In this document: one piece after another, positions 1-5,843 of the stretch
Layout: the number at the start of each line of letters is the position of its first letter
Numbering within the stretch: the stretch's first letter is position 1
Assembly (NCBI GenBank): GCA_910588895.1
Contig: CAJUSS010000097.1
Coordinates: forward strand, 1 to 13,221
Direction of reading: 5' to 3'
Length of the DNA: 13,221 nt
From: an uncultured Lachnospiraceae bacterium
GTDB taxonomy: Bacteria > Bacillota > Clostridia > Lachnospirales > Lachnospiraceae
The notes under the pieces: model-generated
Told to the model about the DNA's origin: nothing
What the model saw: the letters and a program-made list of their open reading frames with translations, nothing else
The model's database searches: none
Position numbers and translations under genes: made by a program

Positions 1-13
1 TTTTGCCCTAAAA

Positions 14-55
14 TGTAAATTTTTTGTAAATATGATTAAAAAGTCCTTTACAAAA
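14..55. promoter_or_regulatory. Putative operator upstream of ROK kinase promoter
   Basis: A perfect 9-bp inverted repeat, TTTTGTAAA (22-30) and TTTACAAAA (47-55), is separated by 16 bp. A further direct copy of TGTAAAT sits at 14-20, 11 bp (one helical turn) ahead of the copy at 25-31. All copies lie just upstream of the -35 box at 75. The arrangement suggests a binding site for a dimeric regulator. No specific regulator family can be named, and the AT richness of this stretch raises the chance of coincidence. Confidence 0.35.
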
Positions 56-74
56 CGTCACTGGAGAGAACCGG

Positions 75-103
75 TTGCAAATCTTTTCCTTTCTGTGTAT
101 AAT
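75..103 (+). promoter_or_regulatory. Sigma-A type promoter for the ROK kinase gene
   Basis: The -35 box TTGCAA (75-80) and a consensus -10 box TATAAT (98-103) are separated by the ideal 17 bp. Transcription should start near 110, giving a leader of about 85 nt before the ATG at 196. This is the clearest promoter in the window. It may drive the ROK gene and, since no strong terminator is visible after it, the two downstream acylation genes. Confidence 0.7.
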
Positions 104-114
104 CTTTATCAGAC

Positions 115-168
115 GGAGCAGGCGGACGGCCCGAGGACGGCGGACAGAGAGCGGGCGCTGGGTGCTCC
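115..168 (+). other. Foldable GC-rich leader of the ROK mRNA
   Basis: Within the predicted 5' leader, GGAGCA (115-120) pairs with TGCTCC (163-168). Nested inside, GCCCG (129-133) pairs with CGGGC (152-156). The 7-mer GGCGGAC also occurs twice in the loop. The structure ends just before the ribosome binding site AAGGAGG around 180. It is not followed by a strong U tract, so it is not an obvious attenuator, and no known riboswitch is recognised. Confidence 0.25.
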
Positions 169-195
169 TTAAAAGGTACAAGGAGGAAAGGAAAG

Positions 196-1092
196 ATGGG
201 CAAGACTTGTTTATGCATCGACGTGGGAGGCAGTTCGATCAAGTATGGGAGGATCGGAGAGGACCGGGAGATCCTGGACTATGGGAAGGTACCTACACCC
301 TATGACGGGATCCGGGAGTACCTGGACTGTCTGGAGGGGATCTACCGGAAGTTTGAAGGCCAGGTAGAGGGCATCAGCATGTCCGTGCCGGGGATCATCG
401 ACAGTGGGAAGGGGATCTGCGTCACGGCAGGGAACCTGCGGTTTGCAGATGGCCTCCATCTGGTGGAGGAGCTTGAGGCGCGGGTAAAGGTCCCGGTGGC
501 GATCATGAACGACGCCAAGTGTGCGGCGCTGGCGGAGGCGGCCTGGGGAGCGCTCTCCGACTGCAGGGACGGCGTGGTCTTAGTGCTGGGGACCGGGATC
601 GGAGGAGCCTTGATCAAGGACGGCCAGATCCATATGGGGAACCATTTTGCGGCGGGAGAGTTCAGCTTTATCACCATGACGGACAATGTGGACGAAATGG
701 CGAATTCCTGGGCCGGGGTCAACGGAAACCCCAGACTGGTGGAGATGGCGGCCAGGTTAAAGGGCATGGAGAAGGAAGAGGTCGATGGGGAGCTGATCTT
801 CAAGTGGCTGGAAGGGGGCGATAAGGATATGGAGAAGCTCCTGGATGAGTTCACCCGGGTGGTGGCCCGGATGATCATGAACATCCAGTTCATCTATGAT
901 CCGGAGCGTTTCGCCATCGGCGGCGGGATCAGCCGGCAGCCCAAGCTGCTGGAGTACATCCAGCGGAACCTGGACTATCTCTATGCAGTCTATCCGCAAT
1001 ATTTCCCCAAAGCCCAGATAGCGGTGTGCAGATATTTTAATGAAGCGAACCTGATCGGGGCTTATGGGAATTTTGTCAGGAGGAAGGGCTGA
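196..1092 (+). CDS. ROK family sugar kinase-like protein
   Basis: The 298-residue protein has the ROK/ASKHA architecture. The N-terminal phosphate loop is DVGGSSIK (residues 9-16), the likely catalytic aspartate is D106 in MNDAKCAALAEAAWG, and the second phosphate motif GTGIGGA is at 132-138. The family normally phosphorylates a hexose or amino sugar in the cytoplasm with ATP. The usual ROK zinc motif (CxCGxxGCxE after a GH dipeptide) is missing: GEFSFI (154-159) stands where GEFGH is expected, with no cysteine cluster after it. This places it with zinc-free ROK kinases such as beta-glucoside kinase-type proteins, so the substrate is uncertain. There is no N-terminal helix-turn-helix, so it is a kinase-type rather than a repressor-type ROK protein. 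The start is supported by AAGGAGGAAAGGAAAG directly before ATG. Confidence 0.85.
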   Translation: MGKTCLCIDVGGSSIKYGRIGEDREILDYGKVPTPYDGIREYLDCLEGIYRKFEGQVEGISMSVPGIIDSGKGICVTAGNLRFADGLHLVEELEARVKVPVAIMNDAKCAALAEAAWGALSDCRDGVVLVLGTGIGGALIKDGQIHMGNHFAAGEFSFITMTDNVDEMANSWAGVNGNPRLVEMAARLKGMEKEEVDGELIFKWLEGGDKDMEKLLDEFTRVVARMIMNIQFIYDPERFAIGGGISRQPKLLEYIQRNLDYLYAVYPQYFPKAQIAVCRYFNEANLIGAYGNFVRRKG

Positions 1093-1110
1093 GAAGGCGA
1101 TAAGTCCTGC

Positions 1111-1138
1111 GGTACGGACGGCAAGGTACGGACCGCAA
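1111..1138 (+). repeat. 14-bp tandem duplication after the ROK gene
   Basis: GGTACGGACGGCAA (1111-1124) is followed directly by GGTACGGACCGCAA (1125-1138), with one mismatch. It lies 18 nt after the ROK stop codon in the 99-nt gap before the next gene. No terminator is visible in this gap. Confidence 0.7.
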
Positions 1139-1191
1139 GGGCTGTATGGCAGGGAAATGCGCAGAGCAGTCGGATCGGATAAGGAGGTCCG

Positions 1192-2310
1192 ATGACAGTC
1201 GAAAAAAGGGAAGGGGGAGAGAGGATGGATGGCAGACGGTTCGAACGGTTCTTTTTCGTCACGGTCCTTTTGGGCCTCCTTGCCTTTGCGCTCCCTACCA
1301 TCGTGATCGACCCTTTTTTCCATTACCATGGCCCTTTGCCGGGGGTTGCCTATGAGCTGAAGAACGAGCGGTATCAGAACGATGGGATCGCCCGGCATTT
1401 TTCCTATGACGCGATCTTAACGGGGACCTCCATGATGGCGAATTTTAAGACCACGGAGGTGGACTCGCTCTTTGGTGTGGACTCGGTGAAGCTTTCTTAT
1501 TTTGGCGGAAACTATAAGGAGATCGGGGATGCCCTCCGCGTAGCGCTGAGGGCGAACCCGGATATCCGCATGGTGCTGATGACCACGGACTTGAGCGCGC
1601 TGATCCAGGATAAGGATGCCTCTTACTATGGGAATGCAGGCGATGCCGGCTATGTCTATCCCCGGTTCATGATCGACGGGGACCCATTTACCGATGTGTA
1701 CTATATCCTGAACAAGACGATCTTTCTGGAGGATACGCTGGGGGCGGTCCGGTACACCCGGGCCGGGGGTGAGACCACCTCCTTTGACGCCTATTCCTTC
1801 TGGGAGCAGGGCCAGGTGTTCGGGAAGGAGGCGGTGCTGGCGACCTACGAGAGGCCGCCCCGGTCAGACCTGGCCTTTGGGATGTCCCAGGAGGAAAAGG
1901 AGCTGGTGCGGGGGAACGTGCGCCAGAACGTGGCAGACATCGCCCTGGCCTACCCGGAGGTGACCTTCTACGTCTTTATCCCGCCCTACAGCATCTGCTA
2001 CTGGGATGTACAGCACCAGAACGGGATCACCCAGCGGGATATCGACGGTATGGAGGCGGAGATCCAGGAGCTGGTGGGGATCGAGAACATCCGGCTTTTC
2101 GCCTTTGGGGACCGGGAGGATATCGTGTGCGACTTAGACAACTATAAGGACCAGGCCCATTACAGCGCTGCGGTGAACGCGGAGCTTTTGCGGTGCATGG
2201 CAGAGGGAGAGGGGCTGTTGACGGAGGAGGACTATAAAGCGTATATAGACCGGATCCGGGAGCTGTACATGGGGTATGATTATGAAAGCCTCTATGGAGA
2301 GGATCGCTGA
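1192..2310 (+). CDS. Membrane-anchored SGNH-like protein, AlgJ/AlgX/DltD-type partner of MBOAT
   Basis: The 372-residue protein has one N-terminal hydrophobic segment (about residues 19-35) followed by a large extracytoplasmic domain. GTSMMANF places a nucleophile-like serine at S80, in the position of the GDS block of SGNH esterases. DQAH (D320-H323) near the C-terminus matches the DxxH block. Such proteins, for example AlgJ/AlgX, PatB and DltD, work with an MBOAT protein to move acyl groups onto extracellular polymers. The MBOAT gene starts 19 nt downstream, which strongly supports this pairing. The polymer and acyl group are unknown, and overall similarity to any named member is not obvious by eye. 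Two starts are possible: 1192, after AAGGAGGT at 1181 but only 4 nt away, or 1225, after GGGGGAGA, which would remove 11 polar residues. Confidence 0.65.
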   Translation: MTVEKREGGERMDGRRFERFFFVTVLLGLLAFALPTIVIDPFFHYHGPLPGVAYELKNERYQNDGIARHFSYDAILTGTSMMANFKTTEVDSLFGVDSVKLSYFGGNYKEIGDALRVALRANPDIRMVLMTTDLSALIQDKDASYYGNAGDAGYVYPRFMIDGDPFTDVYYILNKTIFLEDTLGAVRYTRAGGETTSFDAYSFWEQGQVFGKEAVLATYERPPRSDLAFGMSQEEKELVRGNVRQNVADIALAYPEVTFYVFIPPYSICYWDVQHQNGITQRDIDGMEAEIQELVGIENIRLFAFGDREDIVCDLDNYKDQAHYSAAVNAELLRCMAEGEGLLTEEDYKAYIDRIRELYMGYDYESLYGEDR

Positions 2311-2329
2311 GGAGAGATGAGGACAGGCT

Positions 2330-4039
2330 GTGTTATTTAATTCCTATTACTTTGTACTTTATTTTTTGCCGCTGGTATTGACCGGATACCATCTGTGCCG
2401 TCGTTTTGGCTGGTATAGAGCGGCCCTTTTGGAGCTGACGGCGGCTTCTCTTTTCTTTTATGCCTACGACAATGTCCGTTATCTGCCGGTGCTGGCGGTC
2501 AGCATCGTTGTGAACTGGCAGATCGCCTGTATGATCGACCGGCAGCAGAGAAAGCGGATGGGAGGCGGGAGCGGGGAGAGAGGCAGCGGAGAGAGAGACA
2601 GCAAGGAGGGGAAAGGCAGCAGCAAAGCGGCAGGCAGCAGGGGCGGGGCGGGCAGGTGGCTCCTTGCTTTCGGTATCCTGCTCAACATCGGCTCGATCTT
2701 TTACTTTAAGTACTTTTATTTTTTTGCGGAAAATTGCAATAGGCTGCTGGGGACCTCCCTTCCCTTAAAGGCGGTGGCCCTTCCGCTGGGGATCAGCTTT
2801 TTTACCTTTCAGCAGATCTCCTACCTGGTGGATACCTATCGGGGGGAGACAAGGGGCTATCAGTTTATCGAGTATGCCGCCTTTGTGTCCTTCTTTCCCC
2901 AGCTGGTGGCCGGGCCGATCGTGCTGCATGATGAGCTGATCGGTCAGTTCCGCGGGATGAGGAGAGCGGCAGCTGTGGCCGGAGGTATGGATGGAGGCGC
3001 GGATCGGGAGACAGGTGAGGAGCTGGAAAGCGGCAAAGATAAAGATACGGGAGGGGAGTGGGGGACATGCACAGGAAAAGGCGGGATCGACCATGACCGT
3101 TTTGCCGCAGGCTGCTACATATCTGCCGTTGGCCTTTTTAAAAAGGTGCTGATCGCCGATACCTTCGGGCGGGCGGTGGCCTGGGGATGGGCCGCTCTGC
3201 CTGCTCTGTCCTGGCTGGAGCTGGTCTGCGTGATGCTGTCCTATACCTTCCAGATCTATTTTGATTTCAGCGGCTACTGCGACATGGCGATCGGGCTGGG
3301 AAAGCTGTTCGGGCTGGATCTTCCGGTCAATTTTGCTTCCCCTTATAAGGCGGTCTCGGTGGTGGACTTTTGGAAAAGGTGGCATATGACCCTGACCCGT
3401 TTTCTGCGGAACTATGTGTATTTTCCGCTGGGTGGCAGCCGAAAGGGAGAGAAGCGTACCTATGGGAACATCCTGCTGGTCTTTCTGGTCAGCGGGCTCT
3501 GGCATGGGGCCAGCTGGACCTTTATCCTGTGGGGTCTTATCCATGGCCTGGCCCAGGTGATAGAGCGGATCTTTCAGAAGAGCCTGGCAAGATGCAGCCG
3601 GAGTCTCCGATGGCTGTACACATTTATCTTTGTGAACCTTATGTGGCTGCTGTTCAGGGCCGATGATGTGGGACAGGCCTTTTCCTTATATAAAAGGCTC
3701 CTGAAGGCCGACTCCTTTTCCCTTTCCAAGGACTTGACCGATGTGTTCGTCCTGCCGGAGGTGGAGACCATCCTGCAGGCCTTCCGGTCGCTGCTCTTAC
3801 GGGTGATCGGGCAAAATGCGCAGGCGGCCCGCCTGGTCGGCGCATTATGGGATAAGAGCAGCAGGATCTATATGTGGGTCTTTTTGCTGGGAGCGCTCTT
3901 TCTCTGCCTGGGCTTTCCCCATCTCCACGAGAAGGACTTCAAACCTACGGCGGCGAAGGCTGTGGGCGCGGCGCTGCTGCTGGTGTGGGCGGTGGTGTCC
4001 TTTGCGGGAGTGTCCACCTTTTTGTACTTTAATTTTTGA
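2330..4039 (+). CDS. MBOAT family membrane-bound O-acyltransferase
   Basis: The 569-residue polytopic membrane protein belongs to the AlgI/DltB/PatA-type MBOAT group. These enzymes take acyl groups from a cytoplasmic donor and pass them across the membrane for O-acylation of cell-surface or secreted polymers. The signature WKRWHMTLTRFLRNYVYFPL holds one conserved histidine (H352), and LWHGASWTFILWGLIHG holds the core histidine H392. The start is GTG with a weak purine-rich site upstream; no in-frame ATG fits better. The protein is about 90 residues longer than usual because of two hydrophilic insertions at about 71-109 and 208-253, rich in Gly, Ser, Glu, Arg and Lys. Both lie in loops between membrane segments, and both catalytic histidines are intact. 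It probably works with the SGNH-like protein encoded just upstream. Confidence 0.9.
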   Translation: MLFNSYYFVLYFLPLVLTGYHLCRRFGWYRAALLELTAASLFFYAYDNVRYLPVLAVSIVVNWQIACMIDRQQRKRMGGGSGERGSGERDSKEGKGSSKAAGSRGGAGRWLLAFGILLNIGSIFYFKYFYFFAENCNRLLGTSLPLKAVALPLGISFFTFQQISYLVDTYRGETRGYQFIEYAAFVSFFPQLVAGPIVLHDELIGQFRGMRRAAAVAGGMDGGADRETGEELESGKDKDTGGEWGTCTGKGGIDHDRFAAGCYISAVGLFKKVLIADTFGRAVAWGWAALPALSWLELVCVMLSYTFQIYFDFSGYCDMAIGLGKLFGLDLPVNFASPYKAVSVVDFWKRWHMTLTRFLRNYVYFPLGGSRKGEKRTYGNILLVFLVSGLWHGASWTFILWGLIHGLAQVIERIFQKSLARCSRSLRWLYTFIFVNLMWLLFRADDVGQAFSLYKRLLKADSFSLSKDLTDVFVLPEVETILQAFRSLLLRVIGQNAQAARLVGALWDKSSRIYMWVFLLGALFLCLGFPHLHEKDFKPTAAKAVGAALLLVWAVVSFAGVSTFLYFNF

Positions 4040-4040
4040 T

Positions 4041-4063
4041 GCTGCAAGGCGGATGCGGCTTTT
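4041..4063 (+). terminator. Weak possible terminator after MBOAT
   Basis: GCTGC (4041-4045) can pair with GCGGC (4055-4059), including one G-U pair, across a 9-nt loop and is followed by TTTT. The stem is only 5 bp, so this is at best a weak intrinsic terminator directly behind the MBOAT stop codon. Confidence 0.25.
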
Positions 4064-4104
4064 CACACCAATGCCAGAGAGTCCTATGACAGGATGTGGC
4101 GGAC

Positions 4105-4263
4105 GGTCCGCTGCGTCCGGGGCATGGTACAAAAAGGACGCGCTCCTGCTCCGAGATCTATTGGAACAGAGTATGCTAAAGCTGACCAGTCATCCTATAC
4201 CCACTGCGCTTGATTGGAGAGGGAGCGCGTCTCCGGTGTGATATGGCCCTTCCGGAGCGGACC
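4105..4263. ncRNA. Putative structured RNA or element between convergent genes
   Basis: This stretch lies between the 3' ends of two convergent genes and has no convincing ORF. It can form a nested structure. The outer stem pairs GGTCCGC (4105-4111) and TCCGG (4116-4120) with the continuous 12-mer CCGGAGCGGACC (4252-4263), leaving a 4-nt bulge. The inner stem pairs 4136-4152 with 4216-4234 and contains the perfect 8-bp core CGCGCTCC/GGAGCGCG (4139-4146, 4222-4229) with a 63-nt loop. The loop holds a small TGAC-CA-GTCA hairpin (about 4182-4191). CTCCGG (4231-4236) can alternatively pair with CCGGAG (4252-4257), which would compete with both stems. Inverted repeats look the same on both strands, so direction is unknown. 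It could be a noncoding RNA or the end of a decayed mobile element. Confidence 0.4.
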
Positions 4264-4288
4264 CTTTGGCCAACCTGTGAAAGTAGTG

Positions 4289-4654
4289 CTACCCTTTCTT
4301 CTTCTGTTCCCGCCAGACTCTTCTGGCCTCTTTTTTCTGCTGTTTCTTTTTTATCCCGGATGCGGACATGAACCGCTCGTCATTGAACACCCATGTATGC
4401 ATGATCACCGTGAGTAACAGGATCAAGATCACCGCCATCTGCCCCCAAAGGCCGATCCATGAACCCCTGGACAGGATAAAGCATCCCAGGGTATCTGCGG
4501 CAAACAGCCATTTTTCTACGCGGAAGACTTTCTGCAGATCATAATCCCGTTCATCTATCTTGCTGCCCATGAACATCAAAAAATCCTTCCCCATAAACAG
4601 ATCGACCGTTTCCGCCAGGCCTAAGCAGGCGGCAAAAAAGAAGAGTATATCCAT
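4289..4654 (-). CDS. Small unrecognised membrane protein
   Basis: I do not recognise this 121-residue protein. It has an N-terminal hydrophobic helix (about 1-20), a second weak hydrophobic stretch (about 50-62), and a strong membrane segment (about 67-90) around MAVILILLLTVIMHTWVF. It ends in a very basic, lysine-rich tail (KKKQQKKEARR and KKKG), which by the positive-inside rule should be cytoplasmic. AAGGTAGG sits a few bases before the ATG. It is on the same strand as the LysR gene and begins 96 nt after it, so the two could share a transcript. No catalytic motif is visible. Codon use and start signal look normal, so it is probably real. Confidence 0.6.
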   Translation of the reverse strand: MDILFFFAACLGLAETVDLFMGKDFLMFMGSKIDERDYDLQKVFRVEKWLFAADTLGCFILSRGSWIGLWGQMAVILILLLTVIMHTWVFNDERFMSASGIKKKQQKKEARRVWREQKKKG

Positions 4655-4710
4655 GTTTTTCCTACCTTTCTGACCACCGTTAAGGTCGTGGCGTACCTGT
4701 CATAGATGCG

Positions 4711-4735
4711 CTCGCCGTATGCGGCTATGGGCGAG
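4711..4735. other. Inverted repeat between lysR and the small membrane gene
   Basis: CTCGCC (4711-4716) and GGCGAG (4730-4735) form a perfect 6-bp stem with a 13-nt loop, just after the lysR stop codon in the lysR reading direction. No T-rich tail follows on the minus strand, so it is not a classic terminator. It may stabilise or process the lysR message. Confidence 0.25.
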
Positions 4736-4750
4736 AGAGATGTGGATGGA

Positions 4751-5638
4751 TCATCGGAACCGTGTCTGCAAAAACCCGAAAAACTCGTCCGAGATCGATC
4801 CCGGATAAGAGGTCTTTAGCATCGCCAGGTAAAGCTTTAAGCGGATCGTGGGGATCAGGGGCAGGATGTGGAAATGATCGTTTTTCAACTGCCTGGCGAC
4901 AAAAGCGGTGACGATGGAGATCCCGAAGCCGCTCTCCACCATCTGGATACAGCTTTCCGTGCTGCTGCACTCCCCGCACAAGAGGGGAGGCTCGCCGTCA
5001 TGGGACAGGGCGCTGAGGAGCAGGGAATGGGCGTAAAGGTCATCTGTGGGAAGGATGACCTTTTCATTTTTTAAGGCCGCGCTCTCGATGGCGCTGCGGT
5101 CGTGGAGCGGGTGGTCCCTGGGGACCACCGCCACGAAGGGCTCTTCATCCAGCTGGGCATACTGAAGATCGCCGGACCGGAGGACGGACTCGCTGGCGCT
5201 GAGGAAAGCCACGTCGATCTCCTGGGTCATCAAAAGCTCCACCAGGCGGCTGCTCCGGTCCATCACCAGGCGGATATCGATCTTTGGATAAAGCTTCTGG
5301 AAGTCCATGACCATCTGGAAGATCCCCAGGTAGCCGGCATTGGTAAAGGCGCCGATGGTCAGGCTGCCTCTGGAATAGGAGGAGTAGGACTGCATCAGAC
5401 TCTGCAAATGGTCCAGCTCATTTAGGATCCGTTTGGAATAAAGCACCAGATCGTGACCGGCCTCTGTCAGCTTCAGCTCATGATGCTTCCGGATAAAGAT
5501 CGGCGTGCCCAGCTCCTCCTCCAGGGCCTTGATCTGATTAGAAAGGGAGGGCTGGGTAAGGAACAGTTTCTTTGCCGCGCCGGAAAAGCTGCCGTTCTCC
5601 GCTACGCTGATCACATAGCGCAATTGATTATTGGTCAT
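4751..5638 (-). CDS. LysR-type transcriptional regulator
   Basis: The protein is about 295 residues, the normal LysR-family length. Its N-terminal winged helix-turn-helix reads QLRYVISVAENGSFSGAAKK followed by LFLTQPSLSNQIKALEEELG. A linker helix and a two-part effector-binding domain (about 90-290) come next. It binds DNA as a dimer or tetramer and responds to a small-molecule inducer, usually linked to the adjacent pathway. It is divergent from the molybdoenzyme operon, with a T-N11-A palindrome between them, so it most likely activates that operon and represses itself. An ATG at 5647 is also in frame, but AAGGAG abuts it with no spacing, while the same site lies 9 nt from the ATG at 5638. 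The later start is preferred. Confidence 0.9.
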   Translation of the reverse strand: MTNNQLRYVISVAENGSFSGAAKKLFLTQPSLSNQIKALEEELGTPIFIRKHHELKLTEAGHDLVLYSKRILNELDHLQSLMQSYSSYSRGSLTIGAFTNAGYLGIFQMVMDFQKLYPKIDIRLVMDRSSRLVELLMTQEIDVAFLSASESVLRSGDLQYAQLDEEPFVAVVPRDHPLHDRSAIESAALKNEKVILPTDDLYAHSLLLSALSHDGEPPLLCGECSSTESCIQMVESGFGISIVTAFVARQLKNDHFHILPLIPTIRLKLYLAMLKTSYPGSISDEFFGFLQTRFR

Positions 5639-5647
5639 GTTGGTCAT

Positions 5648-5653
5648 CTCCTT
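5648..5653 (-). promoter_or_regulatory. Ribosome binding site that decides the lysR start
   Basis: On the minus strand AAGGAG directly abuts the in-frame ATG at 5645-5647, which is too close to use it. It stands 9 nt before the ATG at 5636-5638, a normal distance. This argues for the shorter LysR protein. Confidence 0.6.
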
Positions 5654-5732
5654 GGACTTTTCACACCCGCGCCAAAGGGCTCTATAGCAGAGATAGGTGG
5701 CGGATCGTTTGATCGACCAGTGGAAAATAGCC

Positions 5733-5749
5733 TATAGCTTCAAGCTATA
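5733..5749. promoter_or_regulatory. LysR-type operator: 17-bp perfect palindrome with T-N11-A
   Basis: TATAGCTT-C-AAGCTATA is a perfect dyad with one central base. It contains the T-N11-A pattern (T5735 to A5747) typical of LysR recognition sites. It lies between lysR and the divergent molybdoenzyme gene. Its centre is about 65 bp before the transcription start predicted from the -10 box at 5795, which is the classic position of an LTTR recognition site. CTATAGC, which overlaps its left half (5732-5738), also occurs at 5682-5688, exactly 50 bp away. Confidence 0.6.
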
Positions 5750-5769
5750 AACACTTCCAGATATAACTA

Positions 5770-5800
5770 TTGTACAAAACCGGTCGCTATCCATTATACT
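5770..5800 (+). promoter_or_regulatory. Probable activator-dependent promoter of the redox operon
   Basis: TTGTAC (5770-5775) and TATACT (5795-5800) could be the -35 and -10 boxes. The spacing of 19 bp is longer than the ideal 17. A weak core promoter with an LTTR palindrome upstream fits regulation by activation. TATAAA at 5800-5805 is an alternative -10 box. Confidence 0.45.
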
Positions 5801-5843
5801 ATAAACAAGAAAAAAAGTCGAGGTCATCAAGAGGAGGCGGGAT

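Noticed and set aside
342..893. Long minus-strand ORF (183 aa) opposite the ROK gene
   Set aside because: It lies fully antisense to a gene with clear ROK motifs, has no ribosome binding site or recognisable domain, and its residue mix (Ser/Pro rich) is typical of a shadow frame.
757..1398. Minus-strand ORF of 213 aa spanning the ROK end and the SGNH start
   Set aside because: It overlaps two supported genes antisense and shows no domain; it is open because the coding strand is purine-rich.
2765..3544. Minus-strand ORF of 259 aa opposite the MBOAT gene
   Set aside because: It is antisense to the conserved MBOAT core including the catalytic histidine region and has no start signal or known motif.
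4099..4111. Palindrome GCGGAC-G-GTCCGC as a separate operator
   Set aside because: It lies between gene ends with no promoter nearby, and its right half is better used in the long-range outer stem with 4257-4263.
3816..4241. Plus-strand ORF of 141 aa running from the MBOAT end into the intergenic gap
   Set aside because: Its first half is an out-of-frame reading of MBOAT, and the rest reads through the foldable inverted repeats; the pairing pattern explains the region better than a protein.
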